Shown: positions 1 through 7,218 of the stretch, piece after piece
Layout: every line of letters starts with the position of its first letter
Numbering within the stretch: the stretch's first letter is position 1
Assembly (NCBI RefSeq): GCF_000430885.1
Contig: NZ_AUMW01000012.1
Span: forward strand, 57,695 to 121,694
Direction of reading: 5' to 3'
Origin: Desulfotruncus alcoholivorax DSM 16058
GTDB lineage: Bacteria > Bacillota > Desulfotomaculia > Desulfotomaculales > Desulfallaceae
DNA: 64,000 nt
The notes under the pieces: generated by a model
What the model was told of the DNA's origin: nothing
Databases searched by the model: none
Seen by the model: the letters and a program-made list of their open reading frames with translations, nothing else
Program-made: the position numbers and the translations under genes

Positions 1-283
1 CGTGCACCAGCACCAAATCCGGCTTTTCCTGCTCCAGCACTTTTTGCAGCCCCGCCAGGGCCCGTCCCGTTATATCAAACAGGGTCTGGCCCGCCTGCAT
101 GATGTTCAAATCGTGGTCGGGCACAATATCAAAAAGGCGCAGCACCTGGTCCAACATTTCCCTGTGCTGCGCCGTTACAGCCACCCGGCATGCCAATTGC
201 TCGTCCCTTTGCAGCAACTGCACCAGCGGCGCCATCTTAATCGCCTCCGGCCTGGTGCCAAACACAACCAACACCTTCACCAT
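1..283 (-). CDS. wecB: UDP-N-acetylglucosamine 2-epimerase, N-terminal part
   Basis: The reading frame runs off the left edge of the window, so only the first ~94 residues are visible. They start [20 protein letters not shown] and continue through an [11 protein letters not shown] motif, both hallmarks of the UDP-GlcNAc 2-epimerase (WecB/MnaA) GT-B fold. The enzyme interconverts UDP-GlcNAc and UDP-ManNAc for cell-envelope polysaccharide synthesis in the cytoplasm. The ATG at 283 is the first plausible start. In Bacillus and relatives the gene often lies just downstream of the glyA region, which fits its position here. Confidence 0.9.
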   Translation of the reverse strand, partial: MVKVLVVFGTRPEAIKMAPLVQLLQRDEQLACRVAVTAQHREMLDQVLRLFDIVPDHDLNIMQAGQTLFDITGRALAGLQKVLEQEKPDLVLVH

Positions 284-293
284 ACACACCCCC

Positions 294-331
294 GGGGTCA
301 GGCTTAAACTATCTATAATAATAACTGTAAT
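294..331. repeat. Short repeat, family C copy 1
   Basis: This stretch reads GGGGTCAGGCTTAAACT and then an AT-rich tail ending near ATAACTGTAAT. Near-identical copies lie at 3249-3286 and 17767-17802 (reverse orientation), and a two-armed version lies at 36374-36423. It sits between wecB and the MazG-like gene. Function unknown. Confidence 0.6.
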
Positions 332-649
332 TTATGGCTCCGGAACAAGGTAGCCTTTTCGGATCAGTTTATTAATATGTTCATCCAGAGCTTTTTCTAT
401 ACTTACATGATAATGCTCTTCCAGCACAAACATCATTGAAACTGCTGTCTGGGCCACATCCAGCAGTTCCCTGGTTATCAGCGCCAGCACCTCACGCTCG
501 TCAACGGTACATTTTTCCCCGCTCATGCCTCTGAGCTTGCCGATGGCCTGGGCCAGCTCCCCCGCCTCTTCCATCAACTTTAACGCGGTGGACTCCATGG
601 AGGGAGTCAGGTTGTTAAGCTTGGGCAAGGCCACTATTTTTTTCTGCAC
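332..649 (-). CDS. MazG-like nucleotide pyrophosphohydrolase
   Basis: 105 aa, GTG start. The all-alpha MazG fold is suggested by the EEAGELAQAIGKL and ELLDVAQTAVSMM stretches; the acidic residues in these helices bind magnesium in the family. Such proteins hydrolyse non-canonical or excess NTPs to NMP and pyrophosphate. The length matches stand-alone MazG-like proteins of Firmicutes rather than the two-domain MazG. It follows the dCMP deaminase by 15 bp, so the two are probably co-transcribed and both touch nucleotide pools. Exact substrate unknown. Confidence 0.75.
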   Translation of the reverse strand: MQKKIVALPKLNNLTPSMESTALKLMEEAGELAQAIGKLRGMSGEKCTVDEREVLALITRELLDVAQTAVSMMFVLEEHYHVSIEKALDEHINKLIRKGYLVPEP

Positions 650-664
650 CTTTATTCACCACCG

Positions 665-1117
665 CTAACAATCAAGGTCCGTTTTCTTAAGCTCAATACC
701 TGCTTCCGCCAAAATTTCCAGCGCCAGTTCATCGGGGTAATCCCCCCGGTAAACTATTGTTTTAATACCGGCGTTGGCTATCATTTTGGCGCAAAGCACA
801 CATGGCTGGTGAGTCACATAAAATGTACCGCCCGCAATGGAAATACCGTGCAGGGCGGCCTGAATCAGAGCGTTTTGCTCGGCGTGCAACCCCCGGCATA
901 ACTCATGCCTTTCTCCGGAAGGAATACCCCGGCTTTCCCGCAGGCAGCCTATTTCCAAGCAGTGACGCAGGCCGGCGGGCGCGCCGTTATAGCCGGTGGT
1001 TAAAATCCGGTTATCCCGCACAATGATCGCGCCGACCTTCCGGCGCAGGCAGGTTGAACGACCCGCCACCACTGTGGTTATTTCCATGAAATAGCTATCC
1101 CATGAGGGGCGCTGCAT
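665..1117 (-). CDS. comEB: dCMP deaminase (ComEB-type)
   Basis: 150 aa from the ATG at 1117. A longer reading to 1207 would run deep into glyA and lacks family similarity, so I chose the [10 protein letters not shown] start. The zinc deaminase signature is complete: HAEQNA supplies the His ligand and catalytic Glu, and PCVLCAKM supplies two Cys ligands. The enzyme converts dCMP to dUMP for thymidylate synthesis. The start overlaps the glyA 3' end by 23 bp, so translation is probably coupled. Pairing with glyA makes sense because both feed one-carbon and thymidylate metabolism. Confidence 0.9.
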   Translation of the reverse strand: MQRPSWDSYFMEITTVVAGRSTCLRRKVGAIIVRDNRILTTGYNGAPAGLRHCLEIGCLRESRGIPSGERHELCRGLHAEQNALIQAALHGISIAGGTFYVTHQPCVLCAKMIANAGIKTIVYRGDYPDELALEILAEAGIELKKTDLDC

Positions 1118-2372
1118 AAACACCACTCTCTTCGTAAATGGGGAACCGGCGGCATAGGCCGGCAGCCATTTCAGCCGCTTTTTTACGACGCGCCGGGTCG
1201 TCGCCAAAACTAAGGGCCAGATGGATTATTTCCGCAACCTCTTGCATTTCCTGTTCTTTAAGCCCTCTGGTGGTTACGGCCGGCGTACCCACGCGCACGC
1301 CGCTGGTGACCACAGGCGGTTGTGGATCGTTGGGAATCGCGTTTTTATTTACGGTAACGCCAACCTCGTCCAATACCTTTTCGGCATCGCGACCGGTAAT
1401 ATTTTTATTGCGTAGATCCACCAGCATCATATGGTTGTCCGTTCCCCCGGAAACCAGCTCAAACCCGCGCTCCAGCAGCGCACCGGCCAAAGCCCGCGCG
1501 TTGGCGACTATCTGCCGCTGGTATTCCTTGAAGCCGGGTTGGAGAGCTTCACCAAAAGCAACAGCCTTGGCTGCGATAACGTGCATTAGAGGGCCACCCT
1601 GTATCCCCGGAAATACGGCTTTATCCACAGCGGCGGCATGTTTTGCTCTACAGAGAATCATCCCGCCCCGGGGCCCGCGTAGTGTTTTATGTGTGGTGGT
1701 GGTTACTATGTCGGCGTAGGGAACGGGGCTGATATGTAACCCTGCGGCTACGAGCCCGGCAATGTGCGCCATATCGACCACCAAGAAAGCACCAACCTGG
1801 CCGGCTATTTCACTCATTTTATCAAATAAAATTTCCCGGGGGTAAGCACTGGCCCCGGCCACAATTACTTTTGGCTTGTTTTGAACAGCAAGCTCATAAA
1901 CTTTATCGTAATTTATCCGTCCAGTTTCCTCCTCCACCCCGTAAAAAAACACTTTAAAGTAGCGGCCTGACATATTAAGGGGACTGCCGTGCGTAAGGTG
2001 TCCCCCGTGAGCCAGGTTCATCCCCAGGATGCCGTCCCCCGGGTTCAGCAGCGTGAAATACGCAGCCTGGTTGGCCTGGGATCCGGAGTGGGGCTGCACG
2101 TTGGCGTGTTCTGCGCCAAAAAGCTTTTTGGCCCGTTCAATGGCCAGGGATTCGGCCACATCAACAAAGGAGCACCCGCCGTAGTACCGGCGTCCAGGCA
2201 GTCCCTCGGCATATTTGTTGGTCAGTACCGATCCCTGGGCCTCCATAACTGCCCGGCTGACGATATTTTCCGATGCAATCAGTTCAAGTGTGTTGCGCTG
2301 CCTGTCAAGCTCCCGCGCCAACGCGCCGGATACTTCGGGGTCTACATCAGCAAGGGGGCTGTAAAAGCTCAT
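1095..2372 (-). CDS. glyA: Serine hydroxymethyltransferase
   Basis: 425 aa, full length for bacterial SHMT. It interconverts serine plus tetrahydrofolate with glycine plus 5,10-methylene-THF, using pyridoxal phosphate. The PLP lysine lies in [15 protein letters not shown], and the N-terminal [13 protein letters not shown] and [15 protein letters not shown] blocks are typical. In B. subtilis glyA follows rpiB (ywlF)/ywlG in the same region, and the order here is equivalent. The ATG at 2372 is preceded by a GGAGG-like site. Nothing unusual in the catalytic motifs. Confidence 0.97.
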   Translation of the reverse strand: MSFYSPLADVDPEVSGALARELDRQRNTLELIASENIVSRAVMEAQGSVLTNKYAEGLPGRRYYGGCSFVDVAESLAIERAKKLFGAEHANVQPHSGSQANQAAYFTLLNPGDGILGMNLAHGGHLTHGSPLNMSGRYFKVFFYGVEEETGRINYDKVYELAVQNKPKVIVAGASAYPREILFDKMSEIAGQVGAFLVVDMAHIAGLVAAGLHISPVPYADIVTTTTHKTLRGPRGGMILCRAKHAAAVDKAVFPGIQGGPLMHVIAAKAVAFGEALQPGFKEYQRQIVANARALAGALLERGFELVSGGTDNHMMLVDLRNKNITGRDAEKVLDEVGVTVNKNAIPNDPQPPVVTSGVRVGTPAVTTRGLKEQEMQEVAEIIHLALSFGDDPARRKKAAEMAAGLCRRFPIYEESGVYAAPLMG

Positions 2373-2464
2373 TTAACTTTCCTCCCAATTTTAATAAGCA
2401 GTTGCCGGTTAAACAGGTAATTCAAGCTCTCTGTTCCAAACCGTTTGAAGTAAAAAATCATAAT

Positions 2465-2560
2465 AACTACTCAGAGTCAGAAGCCGGAATGAGAAAAAGG
2501 TTTGCCGTCCCGGATCATTCTGAATTCCTGCTCCTGAATTCTGAATACCTGAATAATAGT
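2465..2560. repeat. Palindromic intergenic repeat, family A copy 1
   Basis: An AGTCAGAA...GAATGAGA / ATTCTGAATTC...CTGAATACCTGAATA block in the glyA-rpiB gap. It belongs to a ~95-bp family with imperfect inverted arms (TCAGTAGTCAGAATTC against GAGTCAGGAGTCAGAAT) seen nine times in the window. This copy is in reverse orientation relative to most others and is partly degenerate. Confidence 0.7.
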
Positions 2561-2610
2561 TATTTAATTAAGATTCTTAAACTGGTTCCAAGCCGGTGGT
2601 CCCTACTGGG

Positions 2611-3063
2611 TTAGCACTGCTTGTTATTCCTTTCAATTTCGGCAATCTTTTCAATCCTGCGGGCGTGCCTGCCGCCGGCAAATTCTGAATCAAGCCATGC
2701 GCCCACTATTTCACGGGCCAAACCAGGCCCTATAACACGCTCGCCCAGAGTTATAATGTTGGCATTATTATGTTCCGAGGCCATCCGGGCGGAAAAGGTG
2801 TCATGACACAAAGCAGCCCTGATGCCTGCCACTTTGTTGGCGGCTATGGAAACACCAATACCGGTGCCGCAGCATAAAATTCCCCGGTCATAGTCGCCAC
2901 TGACCACAGCGCCTGCAACAGCCCGGGCAAAGTCCGGGTAATCCACTGAATCAAGAGAATAGGTGCCGAAATCCTTATATTCAATTTGCCTTTCCTTAAG
3001 GTAGCAGATAATTTCCGCCTTTAGATTAAAACCGCCATGATCGCTGCCTATAGCCACCCGCAA
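2611..3063 (-). CDS. rpiB: Ribose-5-phosphate isomerase B
   Basis: 150 aa. The usual RpiB start VAIGSDHGGFNLK follows a TTG at 3063 preceded at 7 nt by AAGGAAGTG, so I take TTG rather than the upstream ATG, which would add ten untypical residues. The active-site Cys lies in GILCCGTGIGVSIAANK and the anion-hole/His region in ASEHNNANIITLG. The enzyme interconverts ribose-5-P and ribulose-5-P in the pentose phosphate pathway. Its place between ywlE-like and glyA is conserved with B. subtilis (ywlF). Confidence 0.93.
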   Translation of the reverse strand: MRVAIGSDHGGFNLKAEIICYLKERQIEYKDFGTYSLDSVDYPDFARAVAGAVVSGDYDRGILCCGTGIGVSIAANKVAGIRAALCHDTFSARMASEHNNANIITLGERVIGPGLAREIVGAWLDSEFAGGRHARRIEKIAEIERNNKQC

Positions 3064-3248
3064 CAGGTAACACTTCCTTATCGTTTTTATCAAATTGGCC
3101 GAGTCATTTGCCCGGCCCTTAACCTTAAATTATTCTACATTATTCGCGAAGTTTCCTTTAAACATATTAACCAAAAATTAAATATCCAAGGCCGGTTGAC
3201 CCGGATAAGCATGGAGACATAATCTGGCAAACTATATTTGCATATATT

Positions 3249-3286
3249 GGTATTACAGTTATTACAGTTAGTTTAAGCCCGACCCC
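3249..3286. repeat. Short repeat, family C copy 2 (contains the ywlE-like stop codon)
   Basis: Reverse-oriented copy of the GGGGTCGGGCTTAAACTAACTGTAAT element. On the minus strand it runs through the last codons of the phosphatase gene, so this protein ends Arg-Gly-Arg-Ala-stop inside the repeat. The same happens to the LysM/M23 gene at 17788. Confidence 0.6.
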
Positions 3287-3740
3287 GGAATTTGCGGAGG
3301 GCATCGCGAATGAGTGCGTTGAGTTCGCCGGCTGCGATACGGTAGGCTTCTTCGCCCAGGCCAAAGGGGTCGGGAATGTCCCCTCCTGTACCGGCATATT
3401 CCGCCAGTGTATATATTTTATCCGAAGCGGCCGGCGCCATACGCAACAGCATGTCCCTGTGGGCGGCAGTCATGGTTAATACCAAATCTGCTTCCTCAAC
3501 ATCGCCGGGCGATACCAGTGAAGACCTGTGCCCGGTTAAGTCTATACCCCGCTCCTCCATCACGGCGATAGCCCGGTAAGACGCACCGTCACCAGGCAGG
3601 GCGGCAATTCCGGCGGATTTAAACTCAATGTCGTCCCGGCCCGGGTAAAGCTCAGCCAGCGCCTTGCGGGCCAGCGCCTCTGCCATGGCGCTGCGGCAGG
3701 TGTTACCGGTGCAAATAAATAAAATCTTTTTTTTCTCCAT
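3273..3740 (-). CDS. ywlE: Low-molecular-weight phosphatase (YwlE-like)
   Basis: 155 aa. The N-terminus MEKKKILFICTGNTCRSAMA carries the CX5R loop (CTGNTCR), and the general-acid Asp lies in IPDPFGLGEEAY. This is the LMW-PTP family; B. subtilis YwlE, in the same gene order, is a protein-arginine phosphatase. Whether this one prefers phospho-Arg or phospho-Tyr cannot be seen; the Thr after the first Cys (CTGNT) is the residue associated with arginine preference in YwlE. The last four codons lie in an intergenic repeat. Confidence 0.88.
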   Translation of the reverse strand: MEKKKILFICTGNTCRSAMAEALARKALAELYPGRDDIEFKSAGIAALPGDGASYRAIAVMEERGIDLTGHRSSLVSPGDVEEADLVLTMTAAHRDMLLRMAPAASDKIYTLAEYAGTGGDIPDPFGLGEEAYRIAAGELNALIRDALRKFRGRA

Positions 3741-3767
3741 AGCTAACTTACACCAACTACTATTCAG

Positions 3768-3852
3768 GTATTCAGAATTCAGTAGTCATAATTCAGAATA
3801 CTACGAGACGATAAACCGTTCTCTTATGTTGACTCCTGACTCCTGAGCAGTT
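3768..3852. repeat. Palindromic intergenic repeat, family A copy 2
   Basis: Between ywlE and mntP. Left arm begins near ATTCAGGTATTCAGAATTC, an internal CGAGACGATAAACCGTTCTCT hairpin follows, and the right arm ends TTGACTCCTGACTCCTGAG. The layout is the same as the copies at 22560, 29460, 47171 and 59302. Confidence 0.75.
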
Positions 3853-3871
3853 ACCTTATTATTCCCAATCT

Positions 3872-4435
3872 TTACGGTATCATCATGCGGATGCCGATAC
3901 CCACCAGAAGCAGCCCGCCTCCGGCAACGGCCCGCTCACCGACCTTAATCCCGACAAAACGGCCCAATATAAGTCCTGATGCTGTCATTACCCCCGCTGT
4001 AACACCGATTATCATGGCGGTTAGGGGCAGGTTAACCTGCCTTGTGCCAAGGGAAAATCCTACGCTGAGGGCATCCATACTAACGCTGGCAGCCAGTAGC
4101 AGCAGTCCCCAGGTATTAACCAGAACAACCTTTGGATCAATAGCCTCTCCACTTTTAACAACCGATCGGATCATTTTAACTCCCAGGTAAACCAAGAGCA
4201 GGGCACCGGCAATGCTTGCCGCTCGTCCCGCAAAAGTACCCACAAATTCACCGGCGTACCATCCCGCCAGCGGCATGACGATATGGAAAATCAAAACCGT
4301 CAGGCTGACGATTAAAATTTGCCGGCGCGTTACCCCGGCCATGCCCAGGCCAAGGCACATGGAAAAGGCGTCCGTACCAAGGGCTACGGCAAGGGCAAGA
4401 ACGGTATAAAGGCTCAATCTAAATTCCTCCATCAT
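3872..4435 (-). CDS. mntP: Manganese efflux pump MntP
   Basis: 187 aa integral membrane protein with six predicted hydrophobic segments. The conserved acidic motifs of the family are present: ALGTDAFSMCLGLGM in the first helix and SVSMDALSVGFSLG in the fourth. MntP exports Mn(II) across the cytoplasmic membrane. B. subtilis has the orthologous ywlD between ywlC and ywlE, so context and sequence agree. I do not see a clear yybP-ykoY manganese riboswitch in the short 71-bp gap upstream. Confidence 0.92.
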   Translation of the reverse strand: MMEEFRLSLYTVLALAVALGTDAFSMCLGLGMAGVTRRQILIVSLTVLIFHIVMPLAGWYAGEFVGTFAGRAASIAGALLLVYLGVKMIRSVVKSGEAIDPKVVLVNTWGLLLLAASVSMDALSVGFSLGTRQVNLPLTAMIIGVTAGVMTASGLILGRFVGIKVGERAVAGGGLLLVGIGIRMMIP

Positions 4436-4506
4436 TTAGGCTGTTCAATGATAAATGTTTATGCAAAAACCTGTGGTTTCATCCATGCCCCGGCTGGCTA
4501 TCAGCT

Positions 4507-5577
4507 TTATATCGCAATAATCTTTCCCCCTGCAGCCCTAATTAATCTGTCCATAACCGCCAGGCCGACGCCTTCCCGCGCAATCCCCTGGGCCAGGATT
4601 CTATCAACCCCCAACCGGTCAAACCGCCGCAGGGAATCATATAGCGCTGCCGCAACCGTCTCCGGGTCCAAGCTGTTGCCGGCCAATACGATATCATAAT
4701 CTTTGCCTGTATATAAGTGAGCGGTATCCTCATAGGTTAAAATCCCCACCCTTAACCCCTGTGATTTAATCCGCCCGGCCTCGGCCAGGATATAGCCGGC
4801 CAGGTCTTTGACATTAGAACCTTCGAACAACAGCAATGGTGCACGGGGGGCGTAATGCATGTACTTCATGCCCGGGGACCGGGGTTTTTCCACCCTGCCG
4901 CCATTCACCGAGGGATCAATTTCCACCTGGCCCAGCACTTCTTCCAATTCCCGCCTCGTCACCCCGCCAGGCCGCAAAATAACCGGAATTCCACCTGTCA
5001 GGTCCAGCACGGTGGATTCCACACCCACGCCGGCCGGACCACCGTCCAGCACAAGGTCAATCCGGCCGGATAAGTCTTCCATTACGTGCCGGGCCGTGGT
5101 TGGACTGGGACGCCCGGACACATTGGCGCTGGGCGCAGCAACAGGAACACCGGCCGCTTCAATCAAGGCCTGCGCCACCGGGTGCGCCGGCACCCGAAAC
5201 GCAACCGTATCCAGCCCACACGTTACTTCCCGGGGAAAACTGTTCGCGCTTTTAAGCACCAGTGTCAGCGGCCCCGGCCAAAAATGTTCGGCCAGTTGTT
5301 TTACAGCCGGGGGTATTTCTTTAATGTATTCAGTAATTGCTTGATACTTATTGATATGTACTATTAAAGGGTTATCCGCCGGCCTTCCCTTGGCCGTAAA
5401 AATCCCTTTTACCGCACCCGAATCAAGGGCGTTGGCCCCCAGTCCATATACTGTCTCCGTGGGGAACGCGACCAGGCCGCCCTCCCGCAGCACCTCTGCA
5501 GCCGCATGAACCAGCCCGGCCTCCGGGTTGCGCGGATCAACCACCAGCAACCGCGTGGGGCGCCGACAAAGTTCCAT
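4507..5577 (-). CDS. tsaC: L-threonylcarbamoyladenylate synthase (Sua5/YwlC)
   Basis: 356 aa, the two-domain Sua5 form. The YrdC domain spans roughly residues 15-210, with FPTETVYGLGANA and KGRPADNPLIVHI motifs and SANVSGRPSPTTA. A proline-rich linker (SPGMKYMHYAPRAPLLL) leads to a C-terminal Sua5 domain to ~350. The enzyme makes threonylcarbamoyl-AMP from Thr, bicarbonate and ATP for the t6A37 modification of ANN-decoding tRNAs. It is the first gene of the minus-strand run down to glyA, and divergent from the agr module. Confidence 0.95.
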   Translation of the reverse strand: MELCRRPTRLLVVDPRNPEAGLVHAAAEVLREGGLVAFPTETVYGLGANALDSGAVKGIFTAKGRPADNPLIVHINKYQAITEYIKEIPPAVKQLAEHFWPGPLTLVLKSANSFPREVTCGLDTVAFRVPAHPVAQALIEAAGVPVAAPSANVSGRPSPTTARHVMEDLSGRIDLVLDGGPAGVGVESTVLDLTGGIPVILRPGGVTRRELEEVLGQVEIDPSVNGGRVEKPRSPGMKYMHYAPRAPLLLFEGSNVKDLAGYILAEAGRIKSQGLRVGILTYEDTAHLYTGKDYDIVLAGNSLDPETVAAALYDSLRRFDRLGVDRILAQGIAREGVGLAVMDRLIRAAGGKIIAI

Positions 5578-5689
5578 GTTTTACCACACTCCCGCTCTCT
5601 GAAGTAGTATACCACAAAGAGGGTTCCGGTAAAAGAAACCGCTCTGCAGGCTATTTTTATTTATCCAGTTTTGTATAAAGAACTCTCGC

Positions 5690-5715
5690 TGGTCGAACTA
5701 TTGCGAAACATGACG
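5690..5715. promoter_or_regulatory. Possible Spo0A-box-like site upstream of agrB
   Basis: TGGTCGAA at 5690-5697 differs by one base from the Spo0A box core TTGTCGAA, and a second weaker ATTGCGAAA follows 10 nt later. The AT-rich tract 5720-5815 after it contains TATAAT at 5780-5785, a possible -10 element, without a well-spaced -35. Such short motifs arise by chance; this is a weak candidate. Confidence 0.25.
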
Positions 5716-5842
5716 GTATTTGTAGGAAAATTTATACATTTTTTAGCAGGAAATTGCCAAATCCATACATAATTAAACCTATAATTCATAATACACTATT
5801 CAATTCTACAACATTTTGCAGCAAGAAAGAGAGGCGGGGGAT

Positions 5843-6445
5843 TTGACGTCAATTATCAGCCATTTTTCCCGGTATTTAGCCCAAAAAGCTGGTAACTATA
5901 CTAAGAATCCAGGATTAAACAGCGAAATTTTTGCCTACGCCTTGATGATAATTCTTGTCAACGTCACCGCCTTTGGAGGAATTTTATTGTTTTCCTGGCT
6001 GCTTGGCACGATAAAAGCAACTTTACTGATATGGTCGGCCTTTATCTCCCTCCGCATTTTTTCCGGGGGCCGCCACCAGGCCGGCCCGGTGACATGCTGG
6101 GCATTAACTGTTGCAGTATTTACCTTGCTTGGTTTTTTAGTTACAAACATAGCTCCATTTACCGCACAGTATGCTTTAGAAATTGAAGCAGCAGGTTTTA
6201 TTTTTGCGCTGTATGCGGTTATTGCCCATGCACCGGTTACCATAGCCAGCAAAAAATTCAAGCAGGTTAAAAAAAGCAGATTAAAAACCGCTTCCACTGT
6301 GGTGATTATTATTTGGGCGTCCTTTGTTTTTAACCCGTCTGTCATTGCAGCAGACCGCAACCCCAGTTGGCCCCTGGCTATAACCACAGGCCTGGTGGCA
6401 CAGTCTTTTTCCATATTACCTTTGTCTTTTGCCAAAAGACACTAA
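5843..6445 (+). CDS. agrB: AgrB-family membrane endopeptidase (peptide pheromone maturation)
   Basis: 200 aa from the TTG at 5843, which sits 8 nt after GAGAGG; an upstream TTG at 5816 lacks such a site. The family core RIFSGGRHQAGPVTCWAL has the catalytic His and Cys seven residues apart, exactly as His77/Cys84 of Staphylococcus aureus AgrB. Several hydrophobic helices follow. AgrB cleaves the AgrD precursor and forms the thiolactone ring at the membrane. The 40-aa AgrD frame follows 105 bp later. Confidence is high for family, moderate for start. Confidence 0.9.
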   Translation: MTSIISHFSRYLAQKAGNYTKNPGLNSEIFAYALMIILVNVTAFGGILLFSWLLGTIKATLLIWSAFISLRIFSGGRHQAGPVTCWALTVAVFTLLGFLVTNIAPFTAQYALEIEAAGFIFALYAVIAHAPVTIASKKFKQVKKSRLKTASTVVIIIWASFVFNPSVIAADRNPSWPLAITTGLVAQSFSILPLSFAKRH

Positions 6446-6550
6446 ATTTGCTGCGGTAAAAAGGCCAGCATCAACCATACCCTTATTAACCTTATATTAT
6501 GGCTGGATTTTCCTGAAAGATTAAAATATAATCTAGAAAGGAGGGATAGC

Positions 6551-6673
6551 GTGAAAAGGATACTAATACTTTTAACCGCCACAGCCTTATTGTGGATTGC
6601 CCAAATCAGCTCCGCATCAGCATGCTTCTCACATTTTTATGAACCCGAATTACCAGAGAGCCTAAATGAGTAA
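6551..6673 (+). CDS. agrD: AgrD-type cyclic lactone autoinducer precursor peptide
   Basis: 40 aa, GTG start with AAAGGAGGG about 7 nt upstream; too short for routine ORF calling. The N-terminus MKRILILLTATALLWIAQIS is an amphipathic/hydrophobic leader, followed by SASACFSHFYEPELPESLNE. Aligned to S. aureus AgrD (a Cys-containing ring of five residues, then D-E-P-x-V-P-x-E-L), the ring would be Cys-Phe-Ser-His-Phe and the recognition tail YEPELPESL. The stop codon overlaps the next gene by 8 bp. Position directly after agrB and the motif match make the call firm; the mature ring is inference. Confidence 0.88.
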   Translation: MKRILILLTATALLWIAQISSASACFSHFYEPELPESLNE

Positions 6674-7178
6674 AGAATTAACCGATAGTTTAATTAATTT
6701 GGTTTTTGTCGGAATACCAGAATGCATAGCTTTAACAATGCTGATGCTGGCTTTTTTACAACTTCCGTTAATTTGGAAAAAAACCTTTCTCGTTGGCATT
6801 ACCCAAGCCATAACAGTGATCGTCTTCCGGATGGTCTCCAACAGTTTAGAACTGCCGGGACTTCATACAGCCGCTGCTGTAATAACTTCGGGCCTTCTGG
6901 TAAGCGCCTTCTGGCGAGCGTCCAGGCTAAAAGCTTTAACCTGCAGCATTATTGCTATTGTTTTACTTAGTATACTTGAAATATTATATTACCATCTTTT
7001 AGAAATATTGTTTACCGTAAACTTAGATCAAATTGTGCAATCCAAACTGTATTGGGTCCTGGGCGGCTGGTTGCATATAACAACTTTGTCCTTGGCAGCA
7101 TTGCTGATAATGAAAACCCAATGGTATAAAAAAGGTTTGCATAAATACACGCCTTTTAATCATATCGGGGCACGGTGA
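6666..7178 (+). CDS. Membrane protein of the agr module, unknown function
   Basis: 170 aa with about five hydrophobic segments (residues ~8-30, 38-58, 65-85, 92-118, 135-160). I do not recognise a family. It overlaps the agrD stop codon in an ATGAGTAA junction, so it is translationally coupled to the pheromone gene and lies between it and the kinase. It has no His-kinase motifs, so it is not an AgrC. Candidate roles are part of the sensor, pheromone export, or immunity, but nothing in the sequence decides. The name is left open. Confidence 0.7.
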   Translation: MSKELTDSLINLVFVGIPECIALTMLMLAFLQLPLIWKKTFLVGITQAITVIVFRMVSNSLELPGLHTAAAVITSGLLVSAFWRASRLKALTCSIIAIVLLSILEILYYHLLEILFTVNLDQIVQSKLYWVLGGWLHITTLSLAALLIMKTQWYKKGLHKYTPFNHIGAR

Positions 7179-7218
7179 CAACCGTGCCTTTGACCTGAAA
7201 ATTAGGAGGCCATCAAAA

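Noticed and set aside
2..307. 101-codon plus-strand frame at the left edge
   Set aside because: Antisense to the wecB start, which has a clear family signature; no ribosome site.
4436..4506. yybP-ykoY manganese riboswitch upstream of mntP
   Set aside because: Gap of 71 bp is too short and lacks the expected conserved core.
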